This document shows, piece by piece, positions 1 through 6,640 of a stretch of 16,235 nt of DNA. Position 1 is the stretch's first letter, and every line of letters starts with the position of its first letter. The translations under genes and the position numbers were made by a program. The DNA is from an uncultured Selenomonas sp. (GTDB taxonomy: Bacteria; Bacillota; Negativicutes; Selenomonadales; Selenomonadaceae), in assembly GCA_937981305.1 (NCBI GenBank), contig CALJPB010000276.1, forward strand, positions 1 to 16,235, written 5' to 3'. A model generated the notes under the pieces. The model searched no databases. It was given only the letters and a program-made list of their open reading frames with translations, and was not told where the DNA came from.

Positions 1-414
1 GACTTCTACTTGCAGGGAGCACCCGTGCAGATCGTACACGCACACAATATGTATCTGAACTACGCTGCCGAGATCGGTGTGCCGGGGGCACTCTCGTTCC
101 TCTGGTTCTTCTTCGGATCGCTCCTCCTTGCTTTTCGGCTGCCCAAGCGCGTACCTCCGTGGGAGGAAGTGCTTGCCGCACACGAACACGAGTGGCGTAC
201 GGTCGCCGATGTGCGTACGGCACTTGCACGCTGGCGCAGACGGCGCTTTGTCGAGGGGCTTTCGACGGGGCTTGGACTCGCATTTCTTTCCGTCGCGCTC
301 AACGGCATCACGGATCATCTGCTCTTTAACATACCGTCCTCCATGCTGCTCTGGATGCTCGCCGCTATGACGGCGGCACTGCACGCGACTGCGGGGGAGA
401 TGAAGGAAGGCTGA
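1..414 (+). CDS. O-antigen ligase/polymerase family protein, C-terminal part (5' end outside window)
   Basis: The reading frame is open from base 1 (D-F-Y-L-Q-G), so the gene begins upstream and 137 residues are visible. The segment HAHNMYLNYAAEIGVPG matches the periplasmic-loop signature of the Wzy_C/O-antigen ligase family (typically H-N-x-y-L, then e-x-G-x-x-G). A hydrophobic helix follows (about residues 30-45), then a charged arginine-rich cytoplasmic stretch, then a second hydrophobic region near the end (LLWMLAAMTAALHA). Known members of this membrane family attach O-antigen to lipid A core or polymerise surface glycans, and a diderm Negativicute would be a suitable host. The substrate cannot be read from this fragment. 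The stop codon is 2 nt before the rex start, so the two genes are probably co-transcribed and perhaps translationally coupled. The family call is good; the exact role is open. Confidence 0.72.
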   Translation, partial: DFYLQGAPVQIVHAHNMYLNYAAEIGVPGALSFLWFFFGSLLLAFRLPKRVPPWEEVLAAHEHEWRTVADVRTALARWRRRRFVEGLSTGLGLAFLSVALNGITDHLLFNIPSSMLLWMLAAMTAALHATAGEMKEG

Positions 415-416
415 TC

Positions 417-1088
417 ATGCAGGAACATCTATTGATATCGAAGGCGACCGTGGACCGCCTGCCGCGCTACTATCGCTGTCTGCGCCAGCTGACGGATGAG
501 GGCGTGGAGATTGCCTCCTCCGAGGAGCTCGGCCGCCGCCTCGCCATCAACCCCGAACAGATTCGGAAAGACTTGGCGTTTTTTGGGCAGTTTGGAAAGA
601 AGGGCGTGGGCTACTATGTCGCCGAGCTCAAGGAAAGCATAGGCACGATACTCGGTCTTGATCACCATTGGAACGTCGCGATTATCGGCATGGGACACCT
701 TGGCGCAGCACTTGCCAACTACCAAGGAATCGCGCGCCTCGGATTCCGTCTTGCCGCAATTTTCGACGCAAATCCGATTGTCATTGGCACGCGCGTCGGC
801 GAGCGCCGCGTGGAGGACATTGCCTATCTCGCAGAGATCATTGCCGAGCGCGACATCCGCATCGGCGTGATTGCCGTGCCGGCAGCAGCAGCGCAGGAGG
901 TTGCCGACAAGCTTGTCGCAGCGGGTATTCGTGGGATTTGGAACTTTGCGCCCGTGAACATTCAAGTGCCTCCGACGATCCCCTTTGTCAGCGAGGATCT
1001 GTCCGTCGGGCTCAGTGCGCTCTCGTATTATCTCTCACACGCAGTGCCCGAGGAAACGGAGTTGTCGGACAAAAATTCACATGATTAA
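417..1088 (+). CDS. rex: Redox-sensing transcriptional repressor Rex
   Basis: The 223-residue product is about the usual Rex length. Residues 7-70 form the winged-helix DNA-binding domain, with the characteristic segments LPRYYR, QIRKDLAFFG and GKKGVGY. Residues 86-200 form a Rossmann domain with the dinucleotide-binding glycine motif GMGHLG at 91-96 and the acidic residue D117 at the end of the second beta strand. C-terminal segments NFAPV and the helix that swaps between subunits are also present. Rex dimers bind operators when NADH/NAD+ is low and leave DNA when NADH rises, which derepresses fermentative and respiratory genes. The ATG at 417 has an AAGGAAGG ribosome site 6 nt upstream. A strong terminator follows the gene. 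The next operon makes propionate, a route for disposing of reductant, so it is a plausible target, although no full Rex operator was seen in its leader. Confidence 0.95.
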   Translation: MQEHLLISKATVDRLPRYYRCLRQLTDEGVEIASSEELGRRLAINPEQIRKDLAFFGQFGKKGVGYYVAELKESIGTILGLDHHWNVAIIGMGHLGAALANYQGIARLGFRLAAIFDANPIVIGTRVGERRVEDIAYLAEIIAERDIRIGVIAVPAAAAQEVADKLVAAGIRGIWNFAPVNIQVPPTIPFVSEDLSVGLSALSYYLSHAVPEETELSDKNSHD

Positions 1089-1120
1089 AACTTATTTGCC
1101 CCTTTTTTCACAAATCACAG

Positions 1121-1158
1121 AAAATGCCGTCAATGTAATCTTGACGGCATTTTTTTTT
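1121..1158 (+). terminator. Rho-independent terminator of rex
   Basis: The arms ATGCCGTCAA (1124-1133) and TTGACGGCAT (1141-1150) are perfectly complementary and enclose a 7-nt loop. They are followed by a run of eight T residues. A-rich sequence before the stem mirrors the T run. This separates rex transcription from the propionate operon. Confidence 0.93.
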
Positions 1159-1190
1159 CGTGATATCCTATGGAAAGATATAATTGACTT
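1156..1190 (+). promoter_or_regulatory. Candidate promoter of the propionate operon
   Basis: A perfect TATAAT box is at 1179-1184. Its -35 position (about 1156-1161) is poor, so activation or another initiation point is possible. A TTGACT hexamer at 1184-1189 could serve as the -35 of a second promoter, but no good -10 box lies 16-18 nt beyond it. The start site from the TATAAT box would fall near 1191, giving a leader of about 134 nt. Confidence 0.45.
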
Positions 1191-1201
1191 ATGTACCTAC
1201 G

Positions 1202-1216
1202 ATAACTTGTAGTTAT
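1202..1216. promoter_or_regulatory. Perfect palindrome, candidate operator
   Basis: ATAACT-TGT-AGTTAT is a perfect 6+6 inverted repeat with a 3-nt centre. A second inverted repeat, CTAC-N8-GTAG (1197-1212), overlaps it. It lies about 10-25 nt after the start site expected from the TATAAT box, where a bound repressor could block transcription. It does not resemble the Rex consensus (TTGTGA/TCACAA) or a CRP/FNR site. The regulator is not identified. Confidence 0.5.
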
Positions 1217-1311
1217 TTAGAACATTCCTGGCGTGAATAGCAGGATACGACGAAATACGAGTTCTGAAGTACTGCAAGGGCGTTTGGTGCATCGGTCGGA
1301 TGAGCATCAAA
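1217..1311 (+). promoter_or_regulatory. Structured 5' leader of the propionate operon
   Basis: Three potential stems can be drawn. TTAGAAC (1217-1223) pairs with GTTCTGA (1261-1267) through one G-U pair and closes a domain. Inside it TCCTG (1226-1230) pairs with CAGGA (1241-1245). Further on, TTTGGTGC (1283-1290) pairs with GCATCAAA (1304-1311) through one G-U pair, ending immediately before the GGGAGG ribosome site at 1312-1317. The B12-box motifs of a cobalamin riboswitch were not found. Whether the leader regulates anything is an inference. Confidence 0.35.
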
Positions 1312-1324
1312 GGGAGGTTTTTCT

Positions 1325-2821
1325 ATGATCGATATTTCCGATCGCATACCCAAGTCCCTTGCGGACAAGGTTGTCAGTGCAGAGACGGCGGCAGAGTACT
1401 TTGCCGACGGCATGACCATCGGTGCCAGCGGTTTTACGCCGTCCGGCTATCCGAAGGCGGTCACGCTTGCCATTGCCGAGCGCATGAAGAAGAATCCGTT
1501 CAAGGTCAATATCTGGACGGGCGCTTCCACAGGTCCCGAGCTCGACGGTGCGCTTGCTGAGGCGGGCGGCATCAAGCAGCGCCTGCCCTATCAGACAAAT
1601 ACGCCGCTGCGCAATGCGATCAACTCCGGACTGGTGAACTACATCGATATGCACCTCTCTGAGGTGGCGCAGCAGTCGCGCGAGGGCTTCCTCGGCAAGA
1701 TCGACGTTGCCCTTGTGGAGGCAGTCGCCATCACCGAGGAGGGCATCATCCCCTCCACCTCGGTCGGCAATACTCCGTCGTTCATCCAGAGCGCGGACGT
1801 GGTCATCGTCGAGGTGAACACGAGCCAGCCGATGGAGCTCGTCGGTATGCACGACATCTACATCCCTCTCGATCCGCCGAACCGTCTGCCGATTCCCATC
1901 ACAAAGGCGGGCGACCGGATCGGCACAACGTTTATGCCCTGCCCGCTCGAGAAGATCAAGTACATCGTTCCCTGCGATATCACAGATAAGACGCGTGCAC
2001 TTGCACCGGTCGATGATGCGGCACGCAAGATGGGGCAGTTCACGGTCGATCTCCTCAAGAAGGAAATCGCCGAGGGACGTATGCCGAAGGGGCTTCTGCC
2101 GCTCCAGTCGGGTGTCGGCAATGTTGCAAACGCGGTCATCGCGGGCTTTGTCAGCTCCGACTTCACGGATCTCGAGGTCTATACCGAGGTCATTCAGGAC
2201 GGCATGTTCGACCTTGCGGATGCAGGCAAGCTGAAGTTCGCATCCGGCACGGCGTTCTCACCCTCGCCCGAAGGTCTCCAGCGGTTCTACAAGGACATCG
2301 AAAAGTACAAGAAGATCATGATGCTCCGCCCGCAGGAGATCTCGAACAACCCCGAAGTCGTCCGCCGTCTCGGCGTCATCGCCATGAACACGGCGATCGA
2401 GGTCGACATCTACGGCAACGTCAACTCCACGCACGTCACGGGCACGAAGATGATGAACGGCATCGGCGGCAGCGGCGACTTTGCACGCAACGCCTACCTC
2501 ACGATCTTCTACACGCAGTCCGAGGCAAAGGGCGGCAAGATCTCCTCGATCGTCCCGTTCTGCTCGCACATCGACCACGGTGCGCACGATGTCGACATCG
2601 TCATCACGGAGCAGGGCGTTGCGGACCTGCGCGGCAAATGCCCGCGTGAGCGCGCACTGGAGATCATCAACAACTGTGCACATCCGGACTTCCGTCCGAT
2701 CCTGCTCGACTACTACGAGCGTGCACTTGCAGCGACGAAGGGTGCACAGACACCGCACCTTCTCGACGAGGCGCTTTCCTTCCATCAGCGCTTCCTCGCG
2801 ACGGGGTCGATGCAGAAATAA
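1325..2821 (+). CDS. Succinate/propionate CoA transferase (acetyl-CoA hydrolase/transferase family)
   Basis: This 498-residue protein belongs to the ACH1/Cat1/ScpC (YgfH) class I CoA transferases, which are usually about 490-540 residues long. Recognisable segments are GFTPSGYPKAV (36-46), IWTGASTGPELDG (63-75), GVGNVANAV (263-271), YTEVIQDGM with E288 as the likely catalytic glutamate that carries the CoA thioester, and the C-terminal GGSGDFARNA (381-390) that lines the CoA site. In this operon the most sensible reaction is propionyl-CoA + succinate to propionate + succinyl-CoA, which feeds the mutase and releases the end product without spending ATP. Succinyl-CoA:acetate transfer is also possible within the family. 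The ATG at 1325 follows a GGGAGG ribosome site by 7 nt. It is the first gene of the operon, with a 70-nt gap to the mutase gene containing a weak stem. Confidence 0.9.
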   Translation: MIDISDRIPKSLADKVVSAETAAEYFADGMTIGASGFTPSGYPKAVTLAIAERMKKNPFKVNIWTGASTGPELDGALAEAGGIKQRLPYQTNTPLRNAINSGLVNYIDMHLSEVAQQSREGFLGKIDVALVEAVAITEEGIIPSTSVGNTPSFIQSADVVIVEVNTSQPMELVGMHDIYIPLDPPNRLPIPITKAGDRIGTTFMPCPLEKIKYIVPCDITDKTRALAPVDDAARKMGQFTVDLLKKEIAEGRMPKGLLPLQSGVGNVANAVIAGFVSSDFTDLEVYTEVIQDGMFDLADAGKLKFASGTAFSPSPEGLQRFYKDIEKYKKIMMLRPQEISNNPEVVRRLGVIAMNTAIEVDIYGNVNSTHVTGTKMMNGIGGSGDFARNAYLTIFYTQSEAKGGKISSIVPFCSHIDHGAHDVDIVITEQGVADLRGKCPRERALEIINNCAHPDFRPILLDYYERALAATKGAQTPHLLDEALSFHQRFLATGSMQK

Positions 2822-2831
2822 TCATTTAGAT

Positions 2832-2852
2832 AAAAAGGGCAAAAAGCCTTTT
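2832..2852 (+). other. Weak stem-loop between CoA transferase and mutase genes
   Basis: AAAGGGC (2834-2840) pairs with GCCTTTT across an A5 loop, with one G-U pair, and is followed by only four T residues. It could act as a leaky terminator or a processing site, lowering expression after the first gene. The pairing is short, so confidence is low. Confidence 0.3.
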
Positions 2853-2897
2853 AGGGGATAACCCAACACAAAAGAACTGTAAAAGGAGAATATGTTC

Positions 2898-4544
2898 ATG
2901 AGCAATGAAAACATCCAGGCGGGGCTTGACAAGTACAATGCTACCGTAGAAAAGGCAACAGCGAAATTCCCCGCGCGTCCACACATCCCCGAGCAGGGGC
3001 TCTACACCCCGCTCGACATCCAGGAGACGGACTACGCGCAGGACATCGGCTTCCCCGGTGTCTACCCCTATACCCGCGGCGTTCAGCCGACGATGTATCG
3101 CGGACGCTTCTGGACGATGCGTATGTATGCAGGATTCTCCACGGCGGAGGAGTCCAACAAGCGTTACCGTTACCTCATCGAGAGCGGCGCAACGGGACTT
3201 TCGTGCGCGTTCGACCTCCCGACGCAGATCGGCTACGACTCCACGGATGCCATCGCTGAGGGCGAGGTCGGCAAGGTCGGCGTTGCGATCGACTCGCTCG
3301 CTGATATGGAAATCCTCTTTGACCAGATCGACCTCGGCAAGGTCTCCACGTCCATGACGATCAACGCGCCCGCGTCCGTCCTCCTCGCGATGTATATCGC
3401 CGTGGCGGAGAAGCAGGGCGTGTCGGCAGACAAGCTCAAGGGCACGATCCAGAACGACATTCTGAAGGAGTATGCGGCACGCGGCACGTACATCTTCCCG
3501 CCGCGCCCGTCCATGCGCCTCATCACGAACATTTTTGAGTATTGCTCCAAGAACGTCCCGAACTGGAACACCATCTCCATCTCGGGCTACCACATCCGCG
3601 AGGCCGGCTCCACGGCATCGCAGGAAATTGCATTCACCATCGCGGACGGCATTGCCTACGTTGAGGCCGCCATCAAGGCAGGGCTCAGCGTCGACGATTT
3701 CGCGGGACGGCTCTCCTTCTTCTGGAACGCACACAACAACGTGCTTGAGGAGGTTGCGAAGTTCCGTGCATCCCGCCGCATCTGGGCAAAGGTCATGAAG
3801 GAACGCTTCAAGGCAGAAAAGCCGAAGTCCATGATGCTCCGCGTCCACACGCAGACGGCAGGCTCCATGCTCACCGCACAGCAGCCGAACAACAACATCG
3901 TCCGCGTCGCACTCCAGACGGCAGCAGCCGTCATGGGCGGCACGCAGTCGCTCCACACGAACTCCCGCGACGAAGCACTTGCGCTTCCGACGGAGGACTC
4001 GGTCATGGTCGCACTCCGCACGCAGCAGATCGTTGCGTACGAGAGCGGACTCGCCGATGTCATTGACCCGCTCGCAGGCTCCTACTATGTCGAGGCGATG
4101 ACGAACCGCATCGAGGCAGAGGCTTGGGAGTACATCAAGAAGATTGACGATCTCGGCGGCGCAGTTGCGGCGATCGAGAAGGGCTACATCCAGAAGGAAA
4201 TTCAGGACAGTGCCTACAAGTGGCAGATGGACGTCGAGTCCGGTGCCCGCGTCATCGTCGGTGTCAACAAGTTCCAGGTGGAGGAAGAAGCACCGAAGAA
4301 CCTGCTCCGCGTCGACGCATCCGTCGGCGAGAAGCAGAAGGCGAAGGTCGAGGCGATGAAGGCGAAGCGCGACAACGCTGCCGTGCAGGCGGCTCTTGCC
4401 GACCTCAAGACGGCGTGCAGCGACGAGAACGAGAACCTCATGCCGCACATCCTCGCAGCGGTCAAGACCTACGCAACGCTCGGCGAAATCTGCGGCGTGA
4501 TGCGCGAGGTCTTCGGCGAGTACGAGGCGCACGTCAACCTGTAA
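2898..4544 (+). CDS. mcmA: Methylmalonyl-CoA mutase, catalytic (large) subunit of a split enzyme
   Basis: This is the TIM-barrel subunit of B12-dependent methylmalonyl-CoA mutase, 548 residues from the ATG at 2898. An in-frame ATG at 2892 is only 3 nt from the AGGAG site, so 2898 (9 nt) is preferred. It lacks the C-terminal cobalamin domain, which the next gene supplies. The substrate-pocket residues point to methylmalonyl-CoA rather than isobutyryl-CoA: a tyrosine in WTMRMYAGF (Y77, equivalent to Y89 of the Propionibacterium enzyme) and an arginine in [10 protein letters not shown] (R195, equivalent to R207). Isobutyryl-CoA mutase has Phe and Gln there. The SGYH motif (Y231, H232) is intact, and the 36-residue spacing between R195 and Y231 matches the reference. 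The enzyme interconverts succinyl-CoA and (R)-methylmalonyl-CoA. In fermentation the direction is away from succinyl-CoA. Confidence 0.94.
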   Translation: MSNENIQAGLDKYNATVEKATAKFPARPHIPEQGLYTPLDIQETDYAQDIGFPGVYPYTRGVQPTMYRGRFWTMRMYAGFSTAEESNKRYRYLIESGATGLSCAFDLPTQIGYDSTDAIAEGEVGKVGVAIDSLADMEILFDQIDLGKVSTSMTINAPASVLLAMYIAVAEKQGVSADKLKGTIQNDILKEYAARGTYIFPPRPSMRLITNIFEYCSKNVPNWNTISISGYHIREAGSTASQEIAFTIADGIAYVEAAIKAGLSVDDFAGRLSFFWNAHNNVLEEVAKFRASRRIWAKVMKERFKAEKPKSMMLRVHTQTAGSMLTAQQPNNNIVRVALQTAAAVMGGTQSLHTNSRDEALALPTEDSVMVALRTQQIVAYESGLADVIDPLAGSYYVEAMTNRIEAEAWEYIKKIDDLGGAVAAIEKGYIQKEIQDSAYKWQMDVESGARVIVGVNKFQVEEEAPKNLLRVDASVGEKQKAKVEAMKAKRDNAAVQAALADLKTACSDENENLMPHILAAVKTYATLGEICGVMREVFGEYEAHVNL

Positions 4545-4554
4545 GCCTGTGTTC

Positions 4555-4574
4555 GTGCGGGGGATATACCGCAC
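4555..4574 (+). other. Stem-loop after mutase large-subunit gene
   Basis: GTGCGG (4555-4560) and CCGCAC (4569-4574) are complementary with an 8-nt loop. There is no T run, so it is not a normal terminator. It lies 10 nt after the stop codon and could protect the upstream message from 3' exonucleases. Confidence 0.4.
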
Positions 4575-4624
4575 GTATCCACGGTTTGCGGGACAGTGCC
4601 GAAAAACAATTTGGTGAATGCAAG

Positions 4625-4654
4625 GGGGCACGCCGCCCATGTGGCGGCAGCCCC
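4625..4654 (+). promoter_or_regulatory. All-GC stem-loop just upstream of the mutase small-subunit RBS
   Basis: GGGGC (4625-4629) pairs with GCCCC (4650-4654). After a small internal loop, GCCGCC (4632-4637) pairs with GGCGGC (4643-4648) around the loop CATGT. That gives eleven G-C pairs. The stem ends 4 nt before the AGGAGG ribosome site (4659-4664). No T tract follows. It may set subunit stoichiometry by blocking exonucleases or marking a processed 5' end. Confidence 0.5.
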
Positions 4655-4673
4655 GTTCAGGAGGAATATAAAA

Positions 4674-5066
4674 ATGGCAGAGAAAATCAGAGTGCTCGTT
4701 GCAAAGCCGGGTCTGGATGGTCATGACCGCGGCGCGAAGGTCGTCGCCCGCGCCCTGCGCGATGCAGGATTCGAGGTCGTCTATACCGGCCTTCGCCAGA
4801 CCCCCGAGGAGATTGCCGAGGCAGCTCTGCAGGAGGACGTGAACGTCGTTGCGATGAGCATTCTCTCGGGTGCGCATCCGCATCTTTTCCCGAAGGTCGT
4901 GAACCTGCTGCGCGAGAAGGGCATGGACGACGTGCTCGTCATCGGCGGCGGGGTCATCCCCGAGGGCGACATCCCCGCACTCAAGGAGGCGGGCGTTGCC
5001 GCCGTCTTCACGCCCGGCACACCGACCGGCGAAGTGGTTGACTTCATCAAGGAGCATGTGGCGTAA
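4674..5066 (+). CDS. Methylmalonyl-CoA mutase, cobalamin-binding (small) subunit
   Basis: The 130-residue product is a stand-alone B12-binding domain of the Rossmann-like flavodoxin type. The signature DGHDRG at residues 15-20 supplies His17, the lower axial cobalt ligand (D-x-H-x-x-G). It is followed by SILSG and the GGGVIPEGD loop that complete the cobalamin site. It pairs with the preceding catalytic subunit to form the active mutase, as in other split mutases of about 550 + 130-150 residues. The ATG at 4674 has a strong AGGAGG site 9 nt upstream. An upstream in-frame ATG at 4596 would add 26 residues with no resemblance to the family and would run through the GC-rich hairpin, so it was not used. 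The name is secure from the fold and its neighbours. Confidence 0.94.
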   Translation: MAEKIRVLVAKPGLDGHDRGAKVVARALRDAGFEVVYTGLRQTPEEIAEAALQEDVNVVAMSILSGAHPHLFPKVVNLLREKGMDDVLVIGGGVIPEGDIPALKEAGVAAVFTPGTPTGEVVDFIKEHVA

Positions 5067-5082
5067 CAGCGTCATTTTGAAA

Positions 5083-5125
5083 GGATGGATGACAGGCAGA
5101 AAAGACTTCCGTCTGTCATCCATTC
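5083..5125 (+). promoter_or_regulatory. Long perfect stem-loop between mutase small subunit and meaB
   Basis: ATGGATGACAG (5085-5095) and CTGTCATCCAT (5113-5123) are perfectly complementary. A G-U and a G-C pair extend them outward, giving 13 bp with a 17-nt loop. No T run follows and the meaB ribosome site is 27 nt further on, so this is more likely an RNA-processing or stability element, or an attenuator, than a complete terminator. Confidence 0.5.
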
Positions 5126-5166
5126 CCATGTATCCCATGAAGTGACTTCGCAAAGGAGGTGGGCGC

Positions 5167-6105
5167 ATGGATATTGCAGCCGAAGTGCTCAATGGAAACC
5201 GCCTCGCGCTCTCGCGTGCCATCACGGCGATCGAGAATGAACGCGCGTCGGCGACGGACATTATGAAGGCGCTCTATCCCCATACGGGACATGCCTATGT
5301 ACTGGGCATTACCGGCCCTCCGGGTGCGGGCAAAAGCACCATGACGGACAAGATTGCCAAGGAATACCGCAAGCGCGGAAAAACCGTCGGCATCATCGCC
5401 GTCGACCCCACAAGCCCCTTTTCCGGCGGCGCCATTTTGGGCGACCGTATCCGCATGAACGACCTGACGCTCGACGAGGGCGTTTTTATCCGCAGCATGG
5501 GAACGCGCGGCAGCCTTGGCGGCCTCTCGCACAAAACGGCTGACGCAGTGAAGGTCATGGATGCATTCGGCAAGGACATCATCTTTGTCGAGACTGTCGG
5601 TGTCGGGCAGTCCGAGGTGGATATTGTGCGGGCGGCGGACACCACAATGGTTGTACTGATCCCGGGCATGGGCGACGACATCCAGGCGATCAAGGCGGGC
5701 ATTCTTGAGATCGGCGACGTGTTCGCCATCAACAAGTCCGATCTTGACGGCGCGGATAAGCTCGTCCGTGAGATCAACATGATGCTGGATCTGGACGATC
5801 ACATGAGCGACTGGCGGCCGCCGATCCGCAAGGTCGTCGCGAATCGCGGCGATGGGATCGCGGAGCTGGTTGACACCATCGAGGAACATCGCAGTCACAT
5901 TGAGGGAAACGGTGTCCTCACCGAGCGGCGTACGCGCCGCACACGCGATGAGATGCTGGACATCCTGCACGCAGGTGTACGGCGCAGCATCGAACGCCGC
6001 ATTGTCGACACGGGCAGACTCGACGACTATGTGGCGAAAATCAAGGCACATGAGACCGACCCCTACACCGTGGTGGGCGATGTCATGGCCGAAATGTTAT
6101 CTTAA
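5167..6105 (+). CDS. meaB: Methylmalonyl-CoA mutase-associated GTPase MeaB
   Basis: This 312-residue protein has the G3E-type P-loop GTPase layout of MeaB/ArgK. The Walker A motif GPPGAGKST is at 50-58. DPTSPFSGGAILGDRIRM (from D80) is the MeaB signature, ETVGVGQSE (142-150) forms the G3/switch region, and NKSD (189-192) recognises guanine. The C-terminal region carries the dimerisation helices. MeaB gates loading of adenosylcobalamin into methylmalonyl-CoA mutase and protects the enzyme from inactivation. Its position right after the mutase genes fits that role. The ATG at 5167 follows AAAGGAGGT by 6 nt. Older databases call this family LAO/AO transport ATPase ArgK, which is misleading. Confidence 0.96.
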   Translation: MDIAAEVLNGNRLALSRAITAIENERASATDIMKALYPHTGHAYVLGITGPPGAGKSTMTDKIAKEYRKRGKTVGIIAVDPTSPFSGGAILGDRIRMNDLTLDEGVFIRSMGTRGSLGGLSHKTADAVKVMDAFGKDIIFVETVGVGQSEVDIVRAADTTMVVLIPGMGDDIQAIKAGILEIGDVFAINKSDLDGADKLVREINMMLDLDDHMSDWRPPIRKVVANRGDGIAELVDTIEEHRSHIEGNGVLTERRTRRTRDEMLDILHAGVRRSIERRIVDTGRLDDYVAKIKAHETDPYTVVGDVMAEMLS

Positions 6106-6145
6106 CAGTGGAGATTGACAGCAATTTCCCAAGGAGGAAGCACCT

Positions 6146-6562
6146 ATGTTCAAGGTTCTGGCAGTGGATCACATCGGCGTTGCCGTGAAGGATCTCGAAG
6201 AGGGGAAGAATTTCTGGTCGGACGTGATCGGCATCCCCTGCACGGCTGAGGAGACGGTCGCCGAGCAGAAGGTCACGACGACCTTCCACCCGACCCCGAA
6301 CAAGAGCGAGATCGAGCTGCTGATCGGCACGGCGGACGACAGCCCGATCACGAAATACATCGAGAAGAAGGGCGAGGGCATCCAGCACATCGCTCTGCGC
6401 GTCGACAACATCGAGAACGCGATTGCCGACCTCATGGCGAAGGGTGTCCGCATGATCGATGAGAAGCCGCGCATCGGCGCGGGCGGCGCAAAGATCGCGT
6501 TCCTGCATCCGAAGTCGACGAAGGGCGTTCTCCTCGAGATCTGCGAGCATGAGGATCGTTGA
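6146..6562 (+). CDS. mce: Methylmalonyl-CoA epimerase
   Basis: The 138-residue product is a small protein of the vicinal-oxygen-chelate (glyoxalase) fold with two beta-alpha-beta-beta-beta modules. DHIGVAV at 8-14 carries the first metal ligand, H9. H81 (in IQHIALRVDN) and E131 (in VLLEIC) are further ligands by family position, and the conserved glycine-rich GAGGAKIAFLHPK (111-123) is intact. The enzyme interconverts (R)- and (S)-methylmalonyl-CoA, which is needed because the mutase makes the R form and the decarboxylase uses the S form. The ATG at 6146 has AAGGAGG upstream, and the gap after meaB is 40 nt with no obvious structure. Length and motifs match the family throughout. Confidence 0.95.
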   Translation: MFKVLAVDHIGVAVKDLEEGKNFWSDVIGIPCTAEETVAEQKVTTTFHPTPNKSEIELLIGTADDSPITKYIEKKGEGIQHIALRVDNIENAIADLMAKGVRMIDEKPRIGAGGAKIAFLHPKSTKGVLLEICEHEDR

Positions 6563-6589
6563 CCGCATCCAACATTGTGACGCATAATC

Positions 6590-6619
6590 CCTGCGGGGGA
6601 TATTCCGGTTTCCCGCAGG
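6590..6619 (+). other. Stem-loop between epimerase and mmdA genes
   Basis: CCTGCGGG (6590-6597) and CCCGCAGG (6612-6619) form a perfect 8-bp stem with a 14-nt loop. It ends 9 nt before the AGGAGG site of mmdA. No T run follows. Like the other junction stems of this operon it may separate stable segments of the message. Confidence 0.45.
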
Positions 6620-6640
6620 CAGATATACAGGAGGGATATG

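Noticed and set aside
1095..1113. TTTTTTCACAA resembling a Rex operator half-site after rex
   Set aside because: Only the right half matches TTGTGA-N-TCACAA; the left half is degenerate, and it sits before the rex terminator rather than in a promoter.
1160..1324. Possible cobalamin riboswitch before the B12-dependent mutase operon
   Set aside because: The conserved B12 box and its partner motifs were not found and the leader is too short.
4596..4673. Upstream start for the mutase small subunit
   Set aside because: The extension does not resemble the family and would cross the strong hairpin; the ATG at 4674 has an excellent ribosome site.
2826..5261. Very long open frame on the minus strand (811 codons) opposite the mutase genes
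   Set aside because: It mirrors GC-rich third positions of the real + strand genes, has no recognisable motif, spans several gene junctions, and its opposite strand encodes unmistakable enzymes.
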